Assembly (NCBI GenBank): GCA_963836425.1
Contig: CAWIJJ010000001.1
Location: 310,001-374,000 of the forward strand
Direction of reading: 5' to 3'
Length of the DNA stretch: 64,000 nucleotides
Source: CAWIJJ01 sp963836425
GTDB lineage: Bacteria > Acidobacteriota > Terriglobia > Bryobacterales > Bryobacteraceae
In this document: in pieces, positions 47,526-57,639 of the stretch
Layout: each line of letters starts with the position of its first letter
Numbering within the stretch: the first letter of the stretch is position 1
Position numbers and translations under genes: made by a program
The notes under the pieces: model-generated
The model's input: the letters and a program-made list of their open reading frames with translations, nothing else
Told to the model about the DNA's origin: nothing
The model's database searches: none

Positions 47526-49163
47526 CCCGGAATTATAACTGCCTGCGGCGCGTGTATTCGATCACGGGCGGCGAAAGCGTGGTGCCGGGCGCGCAAGGTG
47601 GCGGACGCCCGCAGCCCCGGGGCGGCAGCCGCCCACAGGATTTCCGCCGCCTCGCCGCCGATCCGAACTCGAGGGGCAGCAAGGGCTTTTCCTGGTGGTG
47701 GATGCCCTCGCCCGTGGCATAGAAGACCAGGACCGGCCGGCGCCTGCGGCGCGCTTATTCGATCACGGGCGGCGAAAGCGTGGTGCCGGGGCGCAAGGTG
47801 GCGGAGACCCGCAGCCTCGGGGGGCAGCCGCCCACAGGATTCCGCTGCCGCGCCGCGATCCGTCCGAGGGCCGCAAGGTGCTTGCCGTTGGCCGACAGAT
47901 CCGGGCGAGCGCGATGGGGAACAGGCCGGGCCGCGTCTGCCTGCGGCGCGCTTATTCGATCCAAACGGTGACGGGCGGCGAAACGGCGGTGCCGGCGCGC
48001 AAGGTGGCGGACGCCGCGCAGCCTGGGGCGGCAGCCGCCCACAGGATTTCCGCCGCCTCGCCGCCGATCCGAAGTTCGAGGGGCAGCAAGGGCTTTTCCT
48101 CGTTGTGGATGCCCTCGCCCGTGGCATAGAAGACCAGCACCGAGCCGGGCGGCGCCGCATGGTGTTCGCCGTTGGCCGACACATCCGGGTTGAGCACGAT
48201 GGGGAACAGGCCGGGCGCGGTCGACCCGGATTTATGACTGCCTGCGGCGCGCTTATTCGATCCAAACGGTGACGGGCGGCGAAACGGCGGTGCCAGCGCG
48301 CAAGGTCGCGGACGCCGCGCCCGCGCCTGCCGCAGCGGGAAGGCGGGCGAAAATCTGCAAGGTTCCGGGCAGCCCGGGGGCGGCAGCCGCCCACAGGATT
48401 CCGCCGCCTCGCCGCCGATCCGAAGTTCGAGGGGCAGCAGGGGCTTTCCTGGTCGTGGATGCCGTCGCCTGTGGCATAGAAGACCAGCACGGCGGCGGCG
48501 CCGCATGGTGTTCGCCGTTGGCCGACAGATCCGGGTTGAGCACGATGGGGAACAGGCCGGGCGCGGTCGACCCGGAATTATGACTGCCTGCGGCGCGCTT
48601 ATTCGATCCAAACAGTGACGGGCGGCGAAACGGCGGTGCCAGCGCGCAAGGTGCGCGGACGCCCGCGCGCGCGCCTGCCGCAGCGGGAAGGCGGGCGAAA
48701 ATCTGCAAGGTTCCGGGCAGCCCCGGGGCGGCAGCCGCCCACAGGATTCCGCCGCCTCGCCGCCGATCCGAGTTCGAGGGGCAGCAAGGGCTTTCGCTCG
48801 TTGCGGATGCCCTCGCCCGTGGCATAGAAGACCAGCACCGAGCCTGGGCGGCGCCGCGCGGTGCTCGCCGTTGGCCGACAGATCCGGGTTGAGCGCGATG
48901 GGGAACAGGCCGGGCGCGGTCGACCCGGAATTATACTGCCTGCGGCGCGCTCATTCGATCCAGACGGTGACGGGCGGCGAAACCGTGGTGCCGGCGCGCA
49001 AGGTGGCGACGCCCGCAGCCCGGGGCGGCAGCCGCCCAGAGGATCTCCGCCGCCTCGCCGCCGATCAGAAGTTCGAGGGGCAGCAGGGGCTTTCCCTGGT
49101 CGTGGATGCCCTCGCCCGTGGCATCGAAGACCAGGACCGAGCCGGGCGGCGGCTGCGGCGCGC
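47526..49163 (-). repeat. Tandem array of six degenerate copies of the NHL gene 3' end
   Basis: Six head-to-tail partial copies of the last 319 bases of the NHL gene plus a 34-base linker. Each begins, in gene direction, with the tail of the C-terminal domain and ends with the equivalent of TVWIE-stop. The stop-proximal ATTCGATC anchors lie at 47553, 47757, 47954, 48255, 48601 and 48953, with the real gene at 49166; spacings are 204, 197, 301, 346, 352 and 213 bases, so only two copies are near full length. The linker (GCGCGCCGCAGGCAGT, then ATAATTCCGGG) equals the sequence just before the fabD start, so each unit spans gene tail, stop and spacer. All copies have indels, and open frames across them are not genes. 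Confidence 0.92.
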
Positions 49164-51800
49164 TTATTCGATCCAAACGGTGACGGGCGGCGAAACCGTG
49201 GTGCCGGCGCGCAAGGTCGCGGACGCCGCGCCCGCGCCTGCCGCGGCGGGAAGGCGGGCGAAAATCTGCAAGGTTCCGGGCAGCCCCGGGGCGGCAGCCG
49301 CCCACAGGATTTCCGCCGCCTCGCCGCCAATCCGAAGTTCGAGGGGCAGCAGGGGCTTTCCGTGGTCGTGGATGCCCTCGCCGGTCGCATAGAAGACCAG
49401 CACCGAGCCGGGCGGCGCCGCACGGTGCTCGCCGTTGGCCGACACATCCGGGTTGAGCACGATGGGGAACAGGCCGGGCGCGGCCTCCGCCACCGGCAGG
49501 GTCAGGATGCCCGAGCCCGGGATTTCCACCTGCACACTTTCCATGCCGGCGATGCCGGCGGGCGCCTGGACGGTTACCTGTTCCGCGGCGGCGAACAGCA
49601 CGGGCACGGCGGCGCCCGCGAAGCGCACTTCGGAGGCGGCGGTTACGGACTGGCCGCGGAGGGTGACCAACTCGCCCGGTGCTACCGGTCCCTCGGACAG
49701 GCTGGCGGCGTTCAAGGCCTGGAAGGGCGGGGGTTCGAGGACGGGTTCGGGCGCGGTGCCGGCGTCCGGCACCAGTCGCCGGACGCGGTCGTTGCCGGTG
49801 TCGGCGAAGTACAGGTCGCCCGCGCCGTCCAGCAGCAGGCCGCCGGGCTCGTTCAGGTGCGCGTCGAGCGCCGGCCCGCCGTCTCCGCCCCAGGCCGCGG
49901 CACCGTCCCCGGCGATGGTCCGGATGGTCCCGGAGGCGTCTACGAGGCGGATGCGATGGTTGCCGGTATCGGAGAAGAACACGTTGCCGCTGTCATCGAC
50001 GGCGAGGCCGCGGGGCGCGGCCAGTTCGGCTGCGGTGGCGGGGCCTTCGTCACCGGAAAAGCCGGCGGTTCCGGTGCCGGCGAGGGTGGAAATGATGCCG
50101 GCGGCGGTGACCTTCCGGATGCGATGGCTGCCGGTGTCGGCGATGTAGAGATTGCCGAACGAATCGGCGGCGCAGGCCGAGGGGCGGTTCAACTGGGCGA
50201 AGCGCGCCTGGCCGCCGTCGCCGGCATCGCCCGAAAAGCCGTTGCCCGCCGCCACCTGCACGGCGAGATTGCGGGTGAGGCGGAGCACGCGGTGGTTGCC
50301 GGTATCGACGAGGAAGATCACCCCGCCGCGATCGGTGCAGACGCCGCCGGGCGACCGGAGATCGGTACCGGCGGGCCAGCCGCCCTCTTTTCCGGAGCCC
50401 GGATTTCCGGTGCCCGCCAGGGTGGCGATGCGGCCGCTGGGGCCGACCTCGCGCAGGCGATGGCCGTCCTGGTCGGCAATCAGGATCGCGCCCGAATCCG
50501 CGGCGACGCCGGCGGGGAAGGCCAGGGCCGCCGCGGCCGCGAGTGTCCCGTCGCGGGAGGGTTCCGGAGTCCCGTCGCCGGCGAGGGTGCCGATGGTCCC
50601 GGCGGGCGAAACCTGGCGGACGCGGCGGGTGCCGGGATCGGCAATGTACAGATTGCCGGCGCCGTCCAGCGCGACCGCCGAAGGCCGGCTGAGGATGGCG
50701 CCGGCAGCCGGGCCGCCATCGCCCACGGCGCGCAGGAATCCGTCTCCGGCGAGAGTCCGAATGGTGCCGGAGTAGTCGACGGTCCGCAGCCGGACCCCGT
50801 CGGCGAGGAGCAGGTTGCCGGCGTAGTCGAGCGCCAGTTCGGCGGGGGAGGCGAGCCGTGCCTTGGTCGCCGGGCCATTGTCCCCCGAATAGCCGGCGAC
50901 CGCCGTGCCGGCGAAATCCTGCCACGCGCCCGAGGCGGTAAGCGCTCGCACGCTGTAAGTGCCGTCGGCAACATAGACGGTGCCGGCGAAGTCGGAAACC
51001 ACGGCCACGGGATTGAGCAGGGCGGTGGCTCCCGAGCCGCCCAGGACGGTGCGGATCATGCCGGCGGCGTCCACGCGGCGCACGCGGCCGTTGCGGGAGT
51101 CGGCAATCAGGAGGCTGCCGGTGCGATCGAGGGCGAGGCCTGCCGGATAGGCCAGTTGGGCCCAGGCGGCCAGTCCCCCGTCGCCGCCGAAGCCGGCATT
51201 TCCGTTGCCGGCGAAGGTCGAGATGCGGCCGTCCGGGGAGACCTTGCGGACGCGATGGCCTTCGAATTCCGAAATGTAGAGATTCCCCGCAGTGTCTACG
51301 GCGAGGTTTCGGGGAGAGCGCAGTTCCGCGTTGACCGCCGGTCCTCCGTCGCCGGTGGCGGTTGGGCCGCCGGAGCCCGCCACTGTGGAGATGGCGCCCT
51401 GCGGGTTGACGCGGCGCACGCGGCCGTTGCCGAGGTCGGCAATATACAGATTGCCGGCCGCGTCGAGGGCCAGTCCGAAGGGCAGGTTGAGGGCGGCTGA
51501 GGCGGCCGGCCCGCCATCGCCGCTGAAACCGGCCACTCCCAGGCCGGCGAGGGTGGTTACGGCGCCTGCGGCGGAGATGCGGCGTACGCAGTGATGGTCG
51601 GTATCGGCCAGATAGAGATTGCCCTGCCGGTCCGCGGCAATGCCGTGAATGGCGCCGAACTGTGCCGCCGCGGCCGGGCCACCGTCGCCGTTGCGGCCGC
51701 TGCCCGCCACCGCTTCGATGCGAAAGAACTGCCGGGGTGCGGCAGGGCCCGGGGATGCGGCGGCAGCAATCCCGAGGACCAGACACAACGAGAGCCTCAT
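49164..51800 (-). CDS. Secreted NHL-repeat beta-propeller protein with Solibacter-type C-terminal domain
   Basis: An 878-residue exported protein (ATG 51800; signal MRLSLCLVLGIAAAASPGPA). About twelve NHL-type repeats fill residues 20-660, with the alternating signature 'LAGDG...GFSGDGGPA...AQL..P.GLA.D..GNLYIADTGNHRVR'. They probably form one or two propellers that bind a protein or glycan. After a Pro-rich hinge (PEPVLEPPPF) comes a TIGR03437-type domain (VAPGELVTLRGQSV, VTVQAPAGIAG, SVLVFYATGEGI, ending VTVWIE). The last about 105 residues are the source of the downstream array. Divergent from the matrixin gene (68 bases between starts). Confidence 0.9.
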   Translation of the reverse strand: MRLSLCLVLGIAAAASPGPAAPRQFFRIEAVAGSGRNGDGGPAAAAQFGAIHGIAADRQGNLYLADTDHHCVRRISAAGAVTTLAGLGVAGFSGDGGPAASAALNLPFGLALDAAGNLYIADLGNGRVRRVNPQGAISTVAGSGGPTATGDGGPAVNAELRSPRNLAVDTAGNLYISEFEGHRVRKVSPDGRISTFAGNGNAGFGGDGGLAAWAQLAYPAGLALDRTGSLLIADSRNGRVRRVDAAGMIRTVLGGSGATALLNPVAVVSDFAGTVYVADGTYSVRALTASGAWQDFAGTAVAGYSGDNGPATKARLASPAELALDYAGNLLLADGVRLRTVDYSGTIRTLAGDGFLRAVGDGGPAAGAILSRPSAVALDGAGNLYIADPGTRRVRQVSPAGTIGTLAGDGTPEPSRDGTLAAAAALAFPAGVAADSGAILIADQDGHRLREVGPSGRIATLAGTGNPGSGKEGGWPAGTDLRSPGGVCTDRGGVIFLVDTGNHRVLRLTRNLAVQVAAGNGFSGDAGDGGQARFAQLNRPSACAADSFGNLYIADTGSHRIRKVTAAGIISTLAGTGTAGFSGDEGPATAAELAAPRGLAVDDSGNVFFSDTGNHRIRLVDASGTIRTIAGDGAAAWGGDGGPALDAHLNEPGGLLLDGAGDLYFADTGNDRVRRLVPDAGTAPEPVLEPPPFQALNAASLSEGPVAPGELVTLRGQSVTAASEVRFAGAAVPVLFAAAEQVTVQAPAGIAGMESVQVEIPGSGILTLPVAEAAPGLFPIVLNPDVSANGEHRAAPPGSVLVFYATGEGIHDHGKPLLPLELRIGGEAAEILWAAAAPGLPGTLQIFARLPAAAGAGAASATLRAGTTVSPPVTVWIE

Positions 51801-51867
51801 ATGAAAAAGAGAATGTGGCCCGAAATTCAAAAAGTTCTCCCCTCGTTCGAAGAGGAAAGCAGAGCCC

Positions 51868-53355
51868 ATGCGACCTTTTCGGACTACGGTCCTTCTCCTT
51901 CTGGCCCTGGCGCCACTGGCGGGGCAGCCCGCGTTCCGGCTGAAGAGCGGCCGCACTCCGGCGGGGCCGGCCGAACGGATGGAAGAGCCCGGCGGCGGGC
52001 ACCTGCTGGTTCAGTTCCGCGAGACTCCGGGGAGCGACGTGCGGGAGGAGCTGGGGCGCCGTGGAATCCGCGTCCTCCGCTACCTTCCCGACGCGGCCCT
52101 GCTGGTTTCGTCGGACGGCCCGCCGGAGTTGGGCGGGCTGGACGTTACGTGGACCGGGCGGCTCGCGCCGGCCGACAAGATCAGTCCGCTGCTGCGGGAG
52201 CGGGAGGCGGGAGCGTACCTGGTGGTGTTTCATGCGGACGTGCCCGAAGGAACGGGTGAAGAGCTGGCGAGGAGGAGCGGATTTAACATTCTGCCGTCGC
52301 CGTCCCTGTTGCCGGGCCAGTTGATGGTTGCAGGCGGCGGGGGCGGCGCGCTGGAGGCGCTGACCGGCCTGGACGAGGTGGCGTACGTGCTGCCCGCTTC
52401 CGGCGCCCTGGCGGCGGGGGAGGAGTTGATCGGCTGTCCGGGTCCGCTGACCGAAAACGGGCTGCTTGGCGAGTTCGTGGAGGTGGGCAAGGGCTGGTCG
52501 CGGGACACGGCCGGTACCGCCTGGCTGAATTGGGTACTGCTGTCGCTGCCGGACCGTGTTTCCGACAGCGCGGTGAGGGGGGAAATCGAGCGCGCGATCC
52601 GGGAATGGGAGCGCTATGCGAACGTCCGGATCACGGCCGGGGGGCGGGCGGATACGGCGCGGACGGTGGCGGTGCGTTTTGCGCGGGGCAGCCATGGGGA
52701 CGGGTATCCGTTCGACGGCAAGGGCCGGGTTCTGGCGCACACCTTCTATCCGTCGCCGCCAAACCCGGAGCCGGTGGCCGGGGACATGCACTTCGACGCG
52801 GACGAGGACTGGTCGGTGGGCACGTATCTGGATGTTTTCAGCGTGGCGTTGCACGAGCTGGGGCATGCCCTGGGACTGGGGCATTCGGACCAGCCCGGAG
52901 CGGTGATGTACCCCTACTACCGTTTCGTCACGGGGCTGGGGACGGACGATATTGCGGGGGTGCAGAACCTGTACGGAGCGGCGGGGGCGACGCCGGCGGA
53001 ACCGCCCGCGAAGCCGCCGACCCCGGACCCGGGCGAGCCATCGACGCCGTCAACGCCGCCTGTGGCGCCGCCTTCGAGCGATCACACGGCGCCGCACCTG
53101 GCGATTGTTTCGCCGGGCGCGACGATTGTGTCCACTTCGGCTGCATCGATCCGGCTGGCGGGGACGGCGGCGGACAACACGGGCGTGGTGAGCGTGCGGT
53201 GGACGAGTTCGAACGGCTTCAGCGGGGAGGCGGCGGGAACGGCGGCCTGGTCGGCGACGGTTCCATTGCTGGTGGGCACGAACACGCTGATGGTGCGGGC
53301 TTACGATGCGGCGGGCAACTCCGGCTGGCGGTCGGTGATGGTGGTGAGGCGCTGA
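51868..53355 (+). CDS. Secreted matrixin-like zinc metalloprotease with Ig-like tail
   Basis: A 495-residue exported protein (signal MRPFRTTVLLLLALAPLAGQ). Residues about 25-190 are a propeptide-like region. The catalytic domain has ALHELGHALGLGHSD (zinc site H-E-x-x-H-x-x-G-x-x-H-S-D, about 329-343), the Met-turn VMYPYY, and the calcium-rich MHFDADEDWS, as in M10A matrixins. No PRCGxPD cysteine switch is seen, although a GCPGPL lies before the catalytic domain. A Pro/Thr-rich linker (about 373-405) leads to a bacterial Ig-like domain (AGTAADNTGVVSVRW). It could process the neighbouring NHL protein, but that is only positional inference. Confidence 0.9.
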   Translation: MRPFRTTVLLLLALAPLAGQPAFRLKSGRTPAGPAERMEEPGGGHLLVQFRETPGSDVREELGRRGIRVLRYLPDAALLVSSDGPPELGGLDVTWTGRLAPADKISPLLREREAGAYLVVFHADVPEGTGEELARRSGFNILPSPSLLPGQLMVAGGGGGALEALTGLDEVAYVLPASGALAAGEELIGCPGPLTENGLLGEFVEVGKGWSRDTAGTAWLNWVLLSLPDRVSDSAVRGEIERAIREWERYANVRITAGGRADTARTVAVRFARGSHGDGYPFDGKGRVLAHTFYPSPPNPEPVAGDMHFDADEDWSVGTYLDVFSVALHELGHALGLGHSDQPGAVMYPYYRFVTGLGTDDIAGVQNLYGAAGATPAEPPAKPPTPDPGEPSTPSTPPVAPPSSDHTAPHLAIVSPGATIVSTSAASIRLAGTAADNTGVVSVRWTSSNGFSGEAAGTAAWSATVPLLVGTNTLMVRAYDAAGNSGWRSVMVVRR

Positions 53356-53423
53356 GATGCTCAAATTTTTTTCCGTAGTACTGTGCGGAATTCGAAATCC
53401 TTGCCGATAAACCCACTAGTGTC

Positions 53424-54194
53424 ATGCGTCGAAAAACGGCTAAACAGGTCTTGAATCATCATTGGTCCTGCACGGCGACGCCAGTCGATCGGGCAGCGGC
53501 GGTCGGGGAATCCGGTGCGGGAACCCCGGAAGAGGAAACCGAAGGCACGCTATTCGCGCTGGCGCGGGTGGTGGAGCAGAGGGACGAACATACCGCCGGG
53601 CACTGCGAGCGGCTGGCGCTGATCGGCGTGAGCCTGGGGTTCGCGATGGGCCTGGACACGACCAGCCTGCTCGCGCTCTACCGGGGCGGCTACCTGCACG
53701 ATATCGGCAAGGTCGGGATACCGGACTCGATTTTGTTCAAGCCGGGCCGGCTGACGCCGGACGAATGGTCGATCATGCGGAGCCATGCGGTTCGCGGCGA
53801 GGAGATTTGCCGGCATGTGCGCGCGCTGAAGCCGGTACTTCCGATCATCCGGCACCATCATGAACGATGGGACGGCACGGGGTATCCGGACGGGCTGGCG
53901 GGCGAGGCCATTCCGCTGCTGGCGCGGGTGCTTCAGATTGCCGACATTTACGACGCGCTTATCAGCGCGCGGCCGTATAAGGGCGCTTTCGGAGTGGACG
54001 AGGCGCTGAAGACGCTGGAGATCGAGACGGCCCGCGGCTGGCGCGATCCTGAGATTGTGGAACTGTTCCTGGAACTCCACGGGGACACCATCAGCAAGAT
54101 CACGGAATATGCGGTGGGCCCGCAGCGAAGCCTGCTGCACCTGGGAAACTCGCTTTCGGGCATGCAGCACTTTCTGGCGTATGCCACGGCGTGA
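53424..54194 (+). CDS. HD-GYP domain protein (putative c-di-GMP phosphodiesterase)
   Basis: A 256-residue cytosolic protein. The HD-GYP signature is complete: RDEHTAGHCERLA, YLHDIGKVGIPD, RSHAVRGEEIC, IRHHHERWDGTGYPDGL and IADIYDALISARPYK. Proteins with these metal-binding residues hydrolyse cyclic di-GMP. There is no receiver or other sensor, so input would come from partner proteins. ATG 53424 is the first start of the frame. Convergent with the ABC permease, eight bases apart. Confidence 0.92.
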   Translation: MRRKTAKQVLNHHWSCTATPVDRAAAVGESGAGTPEEETEGTLFALARVVEQRDEHTAGHCERLALIGVSLGFAMGLDTTSLLALYRGGYLHDIGKVGIPDSILFKPGRLTPDEWSIMRSHAVRGEEICRHVRALKPVLPIIRHHHERWDGTGYPDGLAGEAIPLLARVLQIADIYDALISARPYKGAFGVDEALKTLEIETARGWRDPEIVELFLELHGDTISKITEYAVGPQRSLLHLGNSLSGMQHFLAYATA

Positions 54195-54201
54195 GCGGGC
54201 T

Positions 54202-55130
54202 TCAGGAAGCTTTGCGCCGCTGCATCTCGTCGAAGCTGACGGCGGCGATGATCACGCACCCGATGATCACCTGCTGCATGAAAGGGGAAATTCCGAGCAG
54301 GTTGCAGCCGTTGCTCAGCAGACCCATGATTAGCGACCCGATGACGGTGCCGAGCACGGTGCCCTGGCCGCCGTTGAGGCTGGCGCCGCCGATGACGACG
54401 GCCGCGATGACGCGCAACTCATAGCCTTCGCCGGCGGTTGGCTGGCCGGTCACGAGGCGTGCCGCCTCGATCATGCCGGCCATTCCGGTCAGCGCGCCGC
54501 CGAGCGCGTAGATCAGGATCAGGTAGCGGCCGATGGGAACGCCGCAGCAGCGGGCGGCTTCCGCGTTGCTTCCGATGGCGTAGCTGTAGCGGCCGAGCTT
54601 ACTGCGGCGGAGCACGAAATGGACGAGTGCCGCGGCGAGCACGACGAACAGCAGGGGCACCGGCACGATGCCGAAGACTGTGCCCGTGGCGAGGTATCCG
54701 AAGCCGCGCTTGAGATTGGCGACGGGGATGCCGCCGGTGATCAGCAGGGTGAAGCCGCGAAAGATTCCGAGGGTTCCCAGGGTGGCGATGAAGGGCGGGA
54801 TGCGGAGCAGGGTGATGGCGGCGCCGTTCACCATTCCGCACAGCGTTCCGGCCGCGACGGCGCCGGCGAGCGCCACGGGGGTCGGGTATTCGGCGGCGAT
54901 GAACATGGCGCCGATGACGCCGGTCAGTCCGACCATCGAACCGACGGACAGGTCGATTCCGCCGGAGGCGATGATCACGGTCATTCCCATGGCGATCACG
55001 GTGATCACGGCCGTCTGGCGGACGACCGAGGAGAGGTTGGAGACGGTCAGGAAATAGCGGGAGGTGATCGCGAGAAACACGAACAGAATCGTCAGGCTGG
55101 CGTAAGGGAGGAATCGTTCGACGAATTTTT

Positions 55131-55134
<4 letters not shown>
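54202..55134 (-). CDS. Ribose-type ABC transporter permease
   Basis: A 310-residue inner-membrane protein of the RbsC/BPD_transp_2 family with about eight to ten hydrophobic segments. Characteristic are GGIDLSVGSMVGLTGVIGAM, IPPFIATLGTLGIFRGFTLL and GGASLNGGQGTVLGTVIGSLIMGLL. It starts at ATG 55134, overlapping the ATPase stop by ATGA. It is the last gene of a three-gene importer operon. The sugar is not predictable from the permease alone. Confidence 0.93.
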
Positions 55135-56621
<1,487 letters not shown>

Positions 56622-56629
56622 GTCGCCGC

Positions 56630-57601
56630 TTACTTGAGGTACTTGTCGATGGGGGGATTGATCAGTTCCTGGATGGCCGGCTGCTGGAGGTTATCGCGCG
56701 TGACCACGGTGGCGCCGGTGTCGATGCGCTTTTCCGGCTTCTTGCCCTTCACATTTTCGATCAGGGTGGAGACGGCGAGATAGCCCATGCGGAACGGATT
56801 CTGGACCACCAGGGAGTCGATGTTGCCCGCCTGCATGTCTTCGATCAGGGTCTGCGAGGTATCGAAGCCGACGATCTTCAACTTGCCCGCCAGGTTCCTG
56901 CCCTTGGCGGCCTGCACGGCGCCGAGCGAGCCGGATTCATTGCTGCAAAAAATTGCGGTCAGGTCGGGATGGGCGGTGAGCATGTCCTCGGCGACGGCCA
57001 GGCTTTTGGCGCGGTCGGACATGCCGTACTGAAAATCGATGATGTTCAGGTTGGGGAATTTCTTGGCCAGCGTTTCCTTGAAACCGTTCTCGCGTTCGGT
57101 GGTGGAAACGCTGCCGGGCAGGGTGCCGATGACGGCCACTTTGCCGCCCTGGGGCAGCACCTGGCCCATGCGTTCGGCGGCCAGGACGCCGCCCTTGTAA
57201 TTGTCGGTGGAGATGTAGGTGAGGTACTTGTCGCTGCGGATACCGGAGTCGAAGATGGCGACCGGGATTTTTTCGTCGAAGGCGCGCTCGACCACGGGAG
57301 CGAGGGACTCGCCGTTGGTCGGCGCGAGGGCGATGCCGTCCACGCGCTGGTTGATGTAGTCGTCCACGATGCCGATCTGGCGGCTGAATTCGGTTTCCGA
57401 GGCCGGTCCGTTCCAGCGGATGTCGGCATTGAATTCGCGCCCCGCGGCAACGGCGCCCGCATGCACCGCCTGCCAGAAGATATGCGCCTGCGCTTTGGGC
57501 ACCACGGCGATCACCATTCTGTCGCGCTTGCCGCAGGACGCGGCGGCAAGCAGGCACAGAGCCAAAACCGGCCAGCTTCGAAGGGACAAGGATCCTCTCA
57601 T
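56630..57601 (-). CDS. Sugar-binding lipoprotein of the ABC importer (RbsB/LacI-like)
   Basis: A 323-residue periplasmic-binding protein of the ribose/LacI fold. The ATG 57601 start gives MRGSLSLRSWPVLALCLLAAASC, a lipoprotein signal with lipobox AAASC; GTG 57607 is an alternative. Family features are RMVIAVVPKAQAHIFWQAVHAG, NQRVDGIALAPTNGESL, VAIFDSGIRSD and AIFCSNESGSLGAVQAAK. It delivers the sugar to the permease and starts the operon. Repeat array DNA lies right upstream (from about 57640), so its promoter must lie within or next to the array. Confidence 0.92.
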   Translation of the reverse strand: MRGSLSLRSWPVLALCLLAAASCGKRDRMVIAVVPKAQAHIFWQAVHAGAVAAGREFNADIRWNGPASETEFSRQIGIVDDYINQRVDGIALAPTNGESLAPVVERAFDEKIPVAIFDSGIRSDKYLTYISTDNYKGGVLAAERMGQVLPQGGKVAVIGTLPGSVSTTERENGFKETLAKKFPNLNIIDFQYGMSDRAKSLAVAEDMLTAHPDLTAIFCSNESGSLGAVQAAKGRNLAGKLKIVGFDTSQTLIEDMQAGNIDSLVVQNPFRMGYLAVSTLIENVKGKKPEKRIDTGATVVTRDNLQQPAIQELINPPIDKYLK

Positions 57602-57639
57602 TTCCACGTTATGGAACGCTAAAGCGTTTCGGCAATATT

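Noticed and set aside
47526..49163. Diversity-generating retroelement template and variable repeats
   Set aside because: Copies differ by indels throughout and not by adenine-specific substitutions, and no reverse transcriptase or Avd-like gene is present.
47522..49447. Several open frames of 190-320 codons across the NHL tail array
   Set aside because: They run through several repeat copies in mixed frames and are not preceded by start signals; treated as repeat, not genes.
50050..52884. 944-codon open frame overlapping the NHL and matrixin genes on the minus strand
   Set aside because: It is a frame-shifted shadow of the NHL gene and antisense to the matrixin gene; composition is Arg/Pro-rich with no domain.
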